Below, piece after piece: positions 23,101 to 36,400 of a stretch of 64,000 bases of DNA. The notes below the pieces were generated by a model that saw nothing but the letters and a program-made list of their open reading frames with translations, was not told the origin of the DNA and made no database searches. Position 1 is the stretch's first letter, and the number at the start of each line of letters is the position of its first letter. A program made the translations under genes and the position numbers. The DNA is from Symbiodinium natans (taxonomy: Eukaryota; Sar; Dinophyceae; Suessiales; Symbiodiniaceae), in NCBI GenBank assembly GCA_905221605.1, contig CAJNDS010000324.1:178501-242500 (forward strand), given 5' to 3'.

Positions 23101-25689
23101 AACCTGGCAGCCTTGCCCCTGTCTCTAAACCCTAAACCCTAAACCCTAAGCCCTAAACCCTAAGCCCTAAGCCCTAAACCCTAAACCCTAAACCCCAAAC
23201 CCACCGGGACCTGTGAGTCCCTAAGCCTTGAAACCATAAAAGCCTGAACGGCGTTCGGGTTCGCGCAAGCTCGATTTCCTTCACCCTAAGCCCTACACCT
23301 TCAAGCCTAAATGGGTGAGGGTCCCTCTTTGGGGTTTAGGGTTTAGGGTTTTGGGTTTTAGGGCCTCATTTTAAGGGTGCCGTACTAGGGGACCCAAAAG
23401 GGGACCATAACTTACAGAGCCTTCCTAGTTTTCCGGAAAGGAAGAGGCCCTCAAGCCCCCCAAAACCCGAAACCCAAAGAAGTTAGGGTTTAGGGTTTTA
23501 GGGTTTAAGGTAACAAGCCCCAACCCTAAGCCCTAAACCTTAAACCCTAAGCCTCGAAGCCCCCAACAAGGCTTGGAGTATGCCAACATGTTCGCCAAGC
23601 TGGGCGCCCGTGTTGTGGTGGTCGAGTTCGCGGCTGCTCGCCGCGAGAGGGCCTACGGATTAGGGTTTAGGGCTCAGGGTTGGGACCCCAAACCCCAAAC
23701 CCCAAACCCCAAACCCCACACCCCAAACCCTAAACCCTAAACCCTAAACCCTAAACCCTAAACCCTGGGGGGTTTCAGGGCTCTAGGGTCGAAGGCTCTC
23801 AAAGTGCGACACTCGGACGTAGGAGCCCCTTTGTCCAACTAACCTATACTATAACCCCAAGACGGTTTAGGATTTAGGGTTTAGGGTTTAGGGTTTAGGG
23901 TTTAGGGTTTAGGGTTTAGGGCTAGGAGGGAAGCCTCCAAGCCTCAGGACAAGATGTTGCAGATGTTGGATCGTGAGCTGCAGGCCCTTCACACCGCCAC
24001 ACTTCCACGAGAGACCGAAGTCCCGACCGCAAGTCCTAAACCGTAGAGTTTAGAGTTTAGGGTTTAGGGTTTAGGGTTTCAGGTTTCAGGGTTAAGGATT
24101 TAGGGTTTAGGAGTTAAAGCTTAGGGTTTTTGGGTTCAGGATTTAGGGCTTAGGGTTGCTAGAGTTTTTCTAGGGTTTAGGGTTTAGGGGGCGCAGAAAG
24201 CCCTTGCTCCTTCCATGCACCCTAAATTCTGAACCCTGAACCCTAAACCCTGAACCTTAAACCTTGAACTCTGCACCTTGACCCCTGGTCTTCGCGTCGC
24301 CTCAGAGGATTTTTGTTGGGTTTCGCGTTTTGGGTTTCGGGTTTTGTGGGTTTCGAGCTTCGGGTGTAGGGTCTGGGTTCTTTTCTGGGGCTCCGGGCTT
24401 GTGAGATTATGGGTTTAGGGGGCTAGGGGGGTAGAGGGGATAGGGGTTGGGGATCTGGCCTCCCTGCCTTAAGCCAAAACCCTAAACACGCACACCCCTA
24501 AACTCCCTGAATGCCCTGAGCTTCCCTAAACCCTTGACCCTGAACCCTAAACCCCAAGCCCCAAACCCTGTGGGTTCAGAGGGTTTACAGGCTTTATAGG
24601 TTTGATGGTTAAAGAATTCATAGGGTTCAATTGGTTCTTTTGTAGGGTTTGAAGAGTTCATAGGGTTCATAGGGTTCATAGGGTTTTTTAGGATTTATAA
24701 GTTTTTAGGCTTTATAGGTTTTATATAGGGTTTAAAGAGTTCATAGGGTTCACAGGTTTTTAGGGTTTGTAGGGTTGGCAGGCTTTATAGGTTTTATATA
24801 GTTTAAGAAATTCTTAGGGCTCATAGGGTTTAAAGAGTTCATAGGATTCATATAAACCCTAATCCCTAAAGCCCTAAGGCTTCAGGGGTTTCAGTGAACG
24901 GTCTCCCTCGGCAGGCGGCATTGCTGGCCGACCTGGCGGCGAACAAAGTGGAGATCCTTCTCAAGACTGTGGGGTTTAAGATGTATTATAGGGTCCTTAA
25001 GGGAGGGGGTACCTAGGGTAGGTACCTAGGGAAGCTTAGGGAGCCTTAGGGAGCAGTGGGGTGGGTTACATACCCCCTTCGAACCCCCCCCCCCTCCCCC
25101 CCCCCCCTCCTTAAGGATCCAATAAGTTTAGGGTTCAGCATGCAGGGGGTTGATCCAAACAAGGGCCCCTTCGTCCAGGGTCTAAAGCCTTTGGGTGTAG
25201 GGTCTCTAACAGCAGCAAGGGACCATGCTTTTCATCACCCCCTACACCCCTAAACCCTTAAGCCCAGACCCCATATGGGCTTAGGGTTTAGGGTTTAGGT
25301 TTGGGGTTTGGGGTTTGGGGTTTGGGGTGCTTGAGATGTTGATGGCGGCTATGCACAGGGTTGAAGTTAAGGCCAGAGCTTTCACCCCACAACTCTCATA
25401 GCCTTGATGACATGAATATCCCACACCTCAAGAACCCCAACAACCTGAATTAATAACCCTACTACCCCAAAATGCTAACCACCGATGTCGCTTTTGAAGT
25501 TTCAAGCTGATGCGGCAGGACCTCCATCACGACTGTGCGGCTCGCCTGCGTTGAGCGGCCCTCGTTGGATGAAGTTGCATTCAAAGGTGTAGGGGGTACC
25601 TGGACCCCCGAAACCCTAAACCCCAACCCCAAAAAACCTAGACCCCAAACCCTAACCCTAGCTCTCGCTCTCTCTCTCTCTCTTTCTCA

Positions 25690-25727
<38 letters not shown>

Positions 25728-26491
25728 GTCTGTGTCTCTCTCTCTCTGGCTCCCGTCCGTCCGTCCGTCTGTCTCCCTCTCACTCACTGACTCACTCACT
25801 GACTCACTCACTGACTCACTCACTGACTCACTCACTCTCTCTCTCTCTCTCTCTCTTTCTTTTTCTCTCCACAAGTTGGAGTCTCCAAATGGCAATCTCT
25901 CGCACCCAGCGGCAAACTCGTCTCTTAAGGTTGCACGGTTCGCAGTAGCAGAGAATTCTAGCAGAGCACCCTAGCAGAACACCAAGTACGGAGAGTTGTG
26001 AGGTAGGTTCTGGGTTTCTTTGGTTTTGGGGTCCCTGCTGAGCAGATCGGCTTGCCCTTTCCACTTGAGGCCCCAGAGTTGAGTTACTCGTTTTGCGCTT
26101 CGTGTGGGGGTTGCAAATGTGAGCTTTAGAGGGCGCCATTGAGACGGTCTTTGTTTTTTTGCCCTCCGACCCAGTCCCACATCAAGCCCCAGATCCAAGG
26201 TACCAAGGCCCGGATAGGTACCCGCTTTTTGTTGAGACTACTTCTTTCTCAATATTCCAGGGCACATTGTCTTCTAGGGCATCCTGATATCTTTCAGCCT
26301 TTTCTCACAGGCACCCTGCGCCTCAAAACCCGAAGCCCTGATGTGGGGACCCAAACCCTTAGCAATATTATTTATTTGATTCCATCATAATTCTAATCCA
26401 ATAATAGAATATATATATATATAAATAATAATAATAATAATAATGATAATAATAATTATCATAATAGTAATAATAATAAGAATAATAATAC

Positions 26492-26535
<44 letters not shown>

Positions 26536-29500
26536 GAATATATATATATATAGAAGCCATGAATTTTAGCTTCGCCGAGGCGCCCACAGGAGGCCGGCAT
26601 CCGCGGGAAGCCTTCGCTCATCGTGGACACCACGGGAGGCGAGACATCGTCTCGGGGCCCTAAAACCCTAAAACCCTAAAACCCTCAAACCCTAAACCCT
26701 AAACCCTAAACCCTAAACCCTAAACCCTAAACCCTAAACCCCAAACCCTAAAACCCTAAGACCCTAAACCCTCAAACCCCAAACCCCAAACCCTAAACCC
26801 TAAACCCTAAACCCTAAGCCTTAAACCTTAAACCTTAAGCTGGTATGATATATATATATATATATATATATCCCAAACTCCCATTCTAAATTGAGCAGTT
26901 AAACCCAAAACCCTAAGCCCTAAACCCTAAACCCTGAACCCTAAACCGAAAACCCTAAACCCCGAACCCCGAACCCTAAACCCTAAACCCTAAACCCTAA
27001 ACCCTAAACCCTAAACCCTAAACCCTGAACCCTAAACCCTAAACCCTAAACCGACTGCGGCCCCCTAAGCTGCGTCTCGAGAAGCCTCGAGGCTCCTTCC
27101 GCTGCGAGTGCCTCCTTTCGGCCGTGGGCCGCTGCGGCACGACCGATGGCCAGGGCCACGGTGAAAGTTGTTTGGCGCTTGGGGCTTAGGGTTTGGGGCT
27201 TAGGGCTTGGGGTTTAGGGCTTTGGGTTTAGGGTCGAGGGTTTGGGGTTTGGGGTTTAGGGCTTGGGGCTTGGGGTTTAGCGTTTAGGGTTTGGGGTGCA
27301 GGGTTTGAGGCTTGGGGTTTGGGGTTTAGGGGTTTTCGGTCGGACTTGCGTCGTTCGATCAATGAAGCAGGGTGGTGCTTACCGGGGTGACACAAATAAT
27401 TTACGCATCGCGGCTCAGTTTAAGACTGATTTCGTCTATCCGCTGTAGGCAAGAATCAATCGAAGCGATCCGTTCAAGATCAAGAGGCAGCTTAGATGAG
27501 CAATGAACCCTTAAATCCTGAACGCTTACAGTAAACCCTTGAACCCTTACACCCTGAAACCCTTGAATGCTTGAACCCTTGAACCCTCAAACCCTGAAAC
27601 CCCGAAACCCTTAAACTTCTGAACCTTGAACCCTTGAAGTTTGTCTCCTTGAGTGGTCCTGAACAAAGAATGCTGGGGTTTGGGGCTTTGGGGTGTAGGC
27701 TTTGGAGCTTAAGGGCTTTAGGTTTCTAGGTTTAGGGCTAGGGTTTAGAGATTAGGGTTTAGGGTTTATGGTTAGAGCCTTTACAAAGGCCCGAGCCAGA
27801 AAGGCCTCAACTCCCCCAAACCCTCCCTAGTACAGCCTCTCAACCCTTTCCCTAAACCCTAAAGCCCTAAATCCTAAACCCTAAACCCTAAACCCTAAAG
27901 CCTAAACCCCTAAAGTCCTAAACCCTAAACCCTAAACCCTCCTGCTGCCTTGAAAAGAGCAGGTCTGGGACTTGAGAAGATTGGGGTCACCATCGGCGCC
28001 TGGTCCGGGTTTACTATTTCAGGGCTTTGGGAGGGGCTTAGGGCTCAGGGCTTAGGGCTTAGGGCTTAGGGCTTAGGGCTTAGGGTTTAGGGTTTGGGGT
28101 TTAGGGTTTAGGGTTTAGTTCAACCGAGACCCTGAACCCAGAAGGGTTGGGGTTGTGCAGGTCTGCCAAGGAAAGGGAGATTCCTAGGCTGATGTGGACG
28201 TCAGGGCTCGGCTCATGTGCTCGATAAGCCGCAAACCTTAACTGGGGGCAGCCTCAACCCTAAACCCTAAACCCTAAACCCTAAACCCTAAGCCCTAAAC
28301 CCTAAACCCTAAACCCCAAACCCTAAACCCCTAAACCCCTAAACCCTAAGCACTAAACCCGAAACCCTAAACTAGCGTGAGCGGAGGGTTGGGGCTCGCT
28401 GCTAGATATGCTACAGATGCTTGGGCCTTGCCATCTACTCTGCCCGAATCCCTAAACCCTGGGTTTAGGGTTTAGGGTTGAGGGTTCAGGGTTCAGGGTT
28501 TAGGGTTCAGGGTTTAGGGTTTAGGCCGTGAACCCCAAAACCTAGTAGGGGTCCCTTGGAGGTTCCCCCCACCCCCCCACACACAAGGCAGCTCCCATTT
28601 TGGGATTCCTGTGTAGATCTGCGTAGAATCCGCATCGTCATCGGAACCTCACATGGCACAGACCAGAAGCTCTAACCCTAAACCCTTCACCCTCAACCCC
28701 CCTTCGAGAACGGGCCACTTGGAATGAGAGATTCGCCCATTTCAGGCCGAGGGAAGATGATCCAGGTCGACGAGCTCCTCGTACGGGAGCTGGGGGGGCT
28801 TCGGAGTTTAGGGGATTTAGGATCTAGGGGTTTAGTGTCTAGGGGTTCAGGGTTTGGGGTTTAGGGTTTAGGGCTTGGGGTTTAGGGTTTGGTGTTTAGG
28901 GGGTTTAGGGTGGGGGGTTTCGGGGTTTAGGGTTTCTCGGGCCGCACGGTCGCATCGCTATGGCCGGTTTAGTTTTTTTGGGGTGGGCTTATGGTATCCT
29001 CCTTTACATCGTACCTCAGGAAAGGCCCTGAAATCATCGTAGGATCCCTACAAGAACTTAAGGAACCTTCCTGAATGAAGGTGTCTTGGGCTCCCGGTGA
29101 TGAGGCCTAAACCCTACACCCTATAAGCCGCAACCCTAAACCCTCAACCCTATTCTATGAACTCTAAACCCTAGAAGGAGGGCAACCAAGACCCAAAATT
29201 TTGGGGATGGAAGGGGGTTTCGGCGTAGGGTTTAAGGGATTTTGCGCTTTGTGGATTAGGAGGCTTATTCAGGCGGTCAGACATTAATACCCGGCACCCA
29301 GGAATCAGTATACCGGCGTGGCCAACATCTACGCTGTGGGAGACGTCGCCGGCGGAAATCTTGCGACCATCGGGCAGGCTCTGGACAGCCGGGCGGGAAT
29401 TGAGTTTCATGTGGGGGTAGTTGTCAATCTAGACCCCAAATCCTCAAGACCCCACATCCTAAACCCTAAATCCCTCAAGGTTGCTTTTTCATGTGGGGGG

Positions 29501-30447
29501 CCCTTTGCTAAGTTCCCTCGACCCTAAGCCCTAGACCTTCGGGAGCCTTCGAGCAGCCACCGCGTTCCTGAGCCCAAAGCCCCAAGCCCTGAACCCGTCT
29601 GCGCGCATGGCCCCGACATGAAAAAATGGGACGACCCTCCGGAGCCAGGACCCCTCCCGAGCCAGCAGGACGACCGGCGTCGAAGCTGGCGAAGCCAGGA
29701 ATGCCCGAGGGAGCAGGAGAAGATGAGCTGAAACCGCGTACACATGGCGCCGATCAGGAGGAGAAGATGTGCTGAAACCAGCGTCGCCGCGACTTCCTAA
29801 GCTAGGATCCTGGAGTGCCGATCGAGGGTTTTTTTTTGCATGTCGTTTCTTTAGGGCTACACGGGTGTTCACGGTATTAGGGCCTCAATCTGCTAAGCCT
29901 TAAACCTTAACCGGGAAGGGTTTAGGCTTCCGAGTCTAGGGTTCAGTGTTCACCCAGATCAGCCTGCCGCCACCTCTCAGGTTGCAGGCCTTGTGCGCGC
30001 AGCACGTACGGCTTCGAAGACGGGACGTCGGTATACAGTATACAGAGCCTCGTACTATTCTCGTGTCTCTATTGTCTCATTGACAAGAACCCTCACATAC
30101 CCTCAGAAATCATGAAACAGCCCCAATACAACGTGATGCAAGAAGTCGTTGACCTTCGTAGCTGTCCCACACACAACGCAGTCACATGTCTGCCCATAGG
30201 GATCGTATCCTAGCTGACGGAAGACGTGGGGGTATGCCCTTCTACTGGGTGCCCACAGACTCTAAGCGGTACTTTCCTGAACTCACCAACGTTAAGCCCG
30301 CCTTACCTCATCCTGTCGCAGGCACAGGCCGTGCGCGCCGTCCGGCGGCTATTTGGCAGCGGCAAGTTCACTCTGGTCGACAAGGTTCCTTGTAGGGTTT
30401 AGGGGTTAGGGGTTAGGGTTTAGGGTTTAGGGCGACCCTAAACCCCC

Positions 30448-30492
<45 letters not shown>

Positions 30493-33400
30493 AAAACAAA
30501 GCCCTCAGAAGTGGCAGGCCGTGAAGCCTTACACCGTTTGGACCATCCCGGAGATCTCCTGGGCCGGCTTGAACGAGCAGGAGGCTCCACCCCCAGGGGG
30601 GGTTTTGGGGTTTAGGGTTTGGGGTTTGGGGTTTAGGGTTTAGGGTTTCGGGTTTACTGTAGGGTTTAGGGTTAGGGTTTGGGGTTTGGGGTTTACTGTA
30701 GGGTTTAGGGTTTGGGGTTTGGGGTTTGGGTTTAGGGGTTTGTGGTTTAGGGTTGAGTGTTGAGGGCTGAGCGCAAGAACGCCCCAGGGGTTAGGGTATT
30801 TACGGTTTGGACCCCGAAGCCCCGAAGCTCAAAGGCCTTCCGCAGGTTCTGGTCTAGGGTTTAAAAGGACTTTAGGGATTCTTAGTTTTGGTCGCAGAAC
30901 TGCAAGAAGGCTTAAGCGGCTTAAGCCCTAAATCCTAAACACCCTAAACCCCAAGCCTACACCCTTAACCCTAAATTCTAACCCTAAACCCTAAACCCTA
31001 AACCCTAAACCCTAAACCCTAAACCCTAAACCCTAAACCCTAAACCCTAAACCCTAAACCCTAAATTCTAACCCTAAATTCTAACCCTAAACCCAAACCC
31101 GGCTGAGGATGTCGCTCGGGGTTTTGGACTTAAGGATCCGAAGCCTGGAAAGCCAGGTTGGGTTAGGGGGTTAGGGTTTGGGGTTTAGGGTTTAGGGTTT
31201 AGGGTTCAGGGTTTAGGCTTTAGGCTTTTGGCTTTTCGGGTTTCGGGTTTATGTTTCGGGTTTACAGTTTCGGGATCTTGCCTCAAGTTGAAACTTCGCT
31301 GCCTGCGGTGCCATGTCCACATTCTTCCGCAGCAGTGACGTTGTTCTTCAGACGGCGTTGCCTTGTCTGGCCCTAGCAAGGCCCTTAAACCCTGAACCCT
31401 AAACCCTGAACCCTAAATCCTTAACCCTAAAACCCTGAATCCTAAAGCCTAAAACACCAAACCCTGAAATTGTTTGAGGCCGAGCAGAAGAATCTGAACT
31501 TCGGTGTGGTCCGCGCAGACTACGGCAAGACGGTGCGCGGCATTGCGGCTTGGACTCACTTGTAGGGTAGGGTGTAGGGTTTCGGGTTTAGGGTTTAGGG
31601 TTTAGGGACTTACTTTAAATTTTAGGAGTTTAGGGTCTTTGAGAGTGGCTAGTTGAGTGTTTATGGGTGTCGGGTGCTAGAGTGCCAGGGTTTTTCGAGT
31701 TTAGGCGCCTGGTCCCCCCAAAGCAGCCAAATCAGCCTTTAGCCCCAAATCGAGGGAGGGCTCTGAATCACCCTAAACCCTAAACCCTAAACCCTAAACC
31801 CTAAACCCTAAACCCTAAACCCTAAACCCTAAACCCTAAACCCTAAACCCTAAACCCTAAACCCTAAACCCTAAACCCTAAAACAACCTAAACCCTAAAC
31901 CCTAAACCCTAAACCCTAAACCCTAAACCCTAAACCCTAAACCCTAAACCCTAAACCCTAAACCCTAAACCCTAAACCCTAAACCCTAAACCCTAAACCC
32001 TAAACCTAAACCCCAAACCCTAAATCCTAAACCCCTAGAACGCCTTGAGCCCTAGGTCTCTGGAGAGCCGGGCTTTCTGAAGCTGATCTTCGACAGCGGC
32101 TGACCTCGACTTAAGGTTGAGGGCTTGGGTTTAGGGTTTAGGGTTTAGGGTTTAGGGTTTAGGGTTTAGGGTTTAGGGTTTAGGGTTTAGGGTTTAGGGT
32201 TTAGGGTTTAGGGTTGAGGGTGGAGGGTTGAGGGTTTAGGGTTTAGGGTTTAGGGTTTAGGGTTTAGGGTTTAGGGTTTAGGGTTTAGGGTTTAGGGTTT
32301 AGGGTGGAGGGTTGAGGGTTTAGGGTTGAGGGTTTAGGGTTGAGGATTGAGGGTTTAGGGTTTAGGGTTTAGGGTTTGGGTTCAGCATCTCAAGTTAAAG
32401 CATTCAATAGACAACCCGCCCGCCCATTGGGTCCCACAATATGAGGGAACTATTTCACTTTACTCAAGGCCCAAGAAACCTCTCAAAGCGGAAAGAAAAG
32501 GTTTAACCACAAAGGGAAGAACAGGCGAAACAACAAAACTGGAGAGGGATCGTCTAACGACGAAAGTGGAGAGAAAACGCCTAACCAGAAAAAGTGGAGA
32601 GACGATGTTTTGCACAAAGTCCACGGATGTTTTGCGCAATGCTCAAGAACATTGTTGCAGAATGCCCACGAGATTGCACACTGCCAGCGAATTTTTGACC
32701 AAAAGGCAGTGCCCACGAATGTTTTGCACAATGCCCAGGAATGTTTTGCACAATGCCCAGGTTTAAGAAGAAAGAAAGAAATTGATACAAATAAAAACAC
32801 ATCAACACATCAAACGAGAAATACACAAGTAATATATACAGAAGTCTCTCTCTCTCTATCTGCGAAGGGGAGGTTCAGTGTTTAGGGTTCAGGTTGTGTG
32901 AGGGTTCAGGGTTGAGTTTTTTCAGGGTTTGGGGTTGAAGGCTTGGGAGCTTCGGCTTCGGATTTGGGCTTCGAAGGCTCTCGGGGTGGTTGGATTCATG
33001 TCTCAGGGTTCAAGATTTTGTTTCGAGTGAGGGTTGAGGTGTTTGGGCCCTGAACCCTACAAAATGGCTCCAAGCCCTTCAGCCTTAAACCCTCGAACCC
33101 TTAAACCCCTTAAACCCCTCAAACCCCTTAAACCCCTTGAACCCCTTAAACCCCTTAAACCCCTTAAACCCCCAAAGCCTGAAACCCTGAAACCCGGTTT
33201 CTGTTTCGGCTCTTCTGCGGGCGCTCGCGCTCGCCGCGGGTGACCTGAAGTGCGCCGTTGCCCGCACGTTTTAGGGTTTAGGGTTTAGGGTTTAGGGTTT
33301 AGGGTTTAGGGTTTAGGGGTCCATCCTCACAGATTTCGGCGCCGAAGCCGGATTGTGGACGTTGCAAGCGCCGAAGATGGATTGCCAGTGCTGTTGTGCC

Positions 33401-36400
33401 ACGCCCTCCCAGTTGCGGACGCAGACCACGCCCTCCACCACGAAATGAATGAAGTGACCCCTGCGTTTGCGGGGTGGGATGACTTCAAGATGAGCTTAGC
33501 AGCATGCGCAAAGTGTTTCGGAACGTTCCACAGGCTTGACCGAATCAGGGAAGTGGCCATTCCAAAGCAGTTCCGCAAGACATTCTATGCACCATTCAAA
33601 GAGATCTGCCCTGAGACCCTCGTTACAGCCAAAATCCTGCCTGCCCGCAAGATTTATACTTGGGTTTTGGGGCCTCAGGCCTTAAAACCTCAGACCCTAA
33701 AACCCCTAAACCCTGAAGCCTAAACCCAAAACCCAAAACCCTAAACCCTAAACCCCTAAACCCCTATAGCCTTAAAGCCTTAAAGCCTTAAACCTGTAAA
33801 CCCTCAAACCCCTAAACCCCTCAAGCCCTTAAACCCTTAAACCCTTACACCCCTAACCCCCTAAACCCCTAAGCCCTTAAACCTCTAAACCCTTAAACCC
33901 CTACAGCCCTTAACCCTTAAACTCCTAAACCCTTCAACCCTCAAACTCCTAAACCCTAAACCCTAAACCCTAAACCCTAAACCCTGAACCCTAAACCCTA
34001 AACCCTAAACCCTAAACCCTAAACCCTAAACCCTAAACCCCAAAGCCTTCAGCCCTGGACCCCGCCCATGGCCAAGGAGACAACGGGAAGGTCCTGGGTG
34101 TCCACATCTGCGGTTCCCAGGTCCAGGGGCTTCGATGTTTTTTTGTTTTTTATTTTCTATTCATTTTTTTTTTAAATTTTTTTTATTCTATTCATTTTTT
34201 TTTGTGTTTTTTATATTGGGGTTTATCAAGGGATGAAGACTCGTACCCCTGAGTTTGTACCCCTAAATGTTCCCCTGAATATCCTCCTAGAATGGCCCTT
34301 AGATTCCCTTTAGGGATCCTCAAAAAAAAGGGAACCAGTTTAATTAGGGTTTGCGTAGGGTTTGCTTAGGGTTTAGTTAGAGTTTAGTTAGGGTTGAGTT
34401 GGGGTTTAATTAGGGTTTGAGTAGGGTGTATTTGGGGTTTAATTAGGGTTGAATTGGGGTTTAATTGGGGTAGGGTCTAATTCGGGTGTAATTGGGGTTT
34501 GATTCGGGTTTGATTAGGGTTCAATTGGGGTTTGACTAGGGTTGAGGGATTAGGGTTTAGGTTTGGACAGGCTTCGTATGTTGTGAAGCAAGCTTGCACG
34601 GCTTAAACTTCGGGGTCGCATGACCCCCCCCGAATGGGGCGTAGGCAGCGTTCATTTGGTTTGGCCCAAGCTCGCACAGCTCAAAACACGCGCAGCCCTC
34701 CCCCCACCCCCCTCATGTGCAAACACAACGCTTGCCTAAAGGGGTCTGGAAAGGCTTCATATGTCGTGAAGCCCTAAACCCCTAAAACCCTAAACCCCTA
34801 AACCCCTAAACCCCTAAACCCCTAAACCCCTAAACCCCTAAAGCCCTAAAGCCCTAAACCCCTAAACCCCTAACACCCCTAAACCACGAAACCCCAAAAC
34901 CCCTAAACCCAAAACCCTAAACCAAAAACCTAAACGGGGGGGGGGGGGGGGGAGGATTGGGGTTTAGGGTTGTACCGAGCTGCAGTTTTGGGTTCGGGGT
35001 TTAAGGCTCGGTGGCCGCATCCCAGCCCAAAGTGCCCAATCGGCACAAAGGATCCTCAACCCTGCACCCGGGTTTTGGGGTTTTGGGTTTAGGGTTTTGT
35101 TCTTGGGTTTCTGGGGTTTTTGTTGCTTTTTGTTTTTCTTTGTGGGTGTCTTAGTGTGTTTTGGGGAGTCTTAGGGCTTTTCGGGTTTGCAGGGCTTTTG
35201 GGCCCCCTCAGCCTCGAGCCCCTCAGCGCAGGCGTCCGAGCTCATCAACTTCGGTGCGGACGCGGTGGACTCGGGAACGACGACGCCTGGATGCGGGTTG
35301 GGCTTTTGGTTTAGGGTTTAGGGTTTAATTAGGGTTTAGGGTTTAGGGTTTAGGGTTCAGGGTTCAGGGATTTGGAGTGAGCGTCTTTGTCTCTTTAACT
35401 TACTGGTTCTTAGTAGGGAATGAGGTACCTCAAACCCCTGTAGATACCCTGGAAGGGATTTAAAAGGGTACTTGATTCCTTCGGCCCTACTAAGAGCCAG
35501 TAGGTTTCAGCCCTTATCCCTCAACCCCGGCCCTAAGCCCTCGTTTTGGGTGCCCTGCAAACACGAACTGAAGCAATCGCCCCCTGGTGACCTCTAAGCC
35601 CTGAACCTCGACCCTAACCCTAAACCCCAAACCCCAAATCCCGAACCCTGAACCCTAAACCCTAAACCCTAAACCCTAAACCCTAAACCCTAAACCCTAA
35701 ACCCTAAACCCTAAACCCTAAACCCTAAATTTAGGGTTTACGGCTTCGGGCTTACGACCCGCTGCCGAACCTCCCTTCGAGATGCCCGGAGTCGAGAACC
35801 ACACAGCTACGAACCCCATGCCCCTTTCGCAGAGTCCTCGACCCAAAAAAGCTCTCGAAGTCCTGGGTTTAGGGTTTAGGGGAGGGTTTAGGGTTTAGGG
35901 TTTAGGGTTTAGGGCCTAGTCCCTACACCCGAAAGACCCAGAGCACTAAGCACCCAGAACCCGAGGAAGCCACTCCGTAAGCCCTAGACCCTGAAACCCT
36001 AACACCCAAAAACCCAAACCGTAAAGACCCAGAAAACCCCCAGGCCCCCCACAGCCCCGAGGATTTTTGAGATCCTGCAGTTTGTCTTCCCCGCAGTCTC
36101 CTGGACGGTTTTCGGCAATCCTTCCTGGTACTGGTATCTGGTGCTAGGGATTTGGGGTAAGGGTTTAGAGCCCTAAGCCCCAAGCCCTCAGCCCTCAGCC
36201 CTAAGCCCGAAGCCCCAAGCCCCAAGCCTGAAGCCCTGAGCCCTAAGCCCTGTAGTGAGCCCTTAAAAGCCCTGTATAGCCCCAGAGCCACTGAGCTCGG
36301 GCTTCATCCCCAGGCCACAAGCCCTGAACCCTAAACCTGAAACCCTGATCCCTTGAGAGCAGTAGAGTCGTTATGTTTGGGGTCGAAGGGTTTAGGGTTT

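Noticed and set aside
25535-25974. Ser/Leu/Thr-rich open frames, both strands
   Set aside because: Encoded by (CT)n and TCACTCACTGAC microsatellites. Only the first about 55 bases might be exon.
26385-26633. Minus-strand poly-isoleucine frame
   Set aside because: Produced by the ATA/ATT microsatellite.
32483-32885. Overlapping frames in the CCCAGGAATGTTTTGCACAATG region
   Set aside because: Internal short repeats (TTTTGCACAATGC) keep several frames open on both strands; no family recognised.
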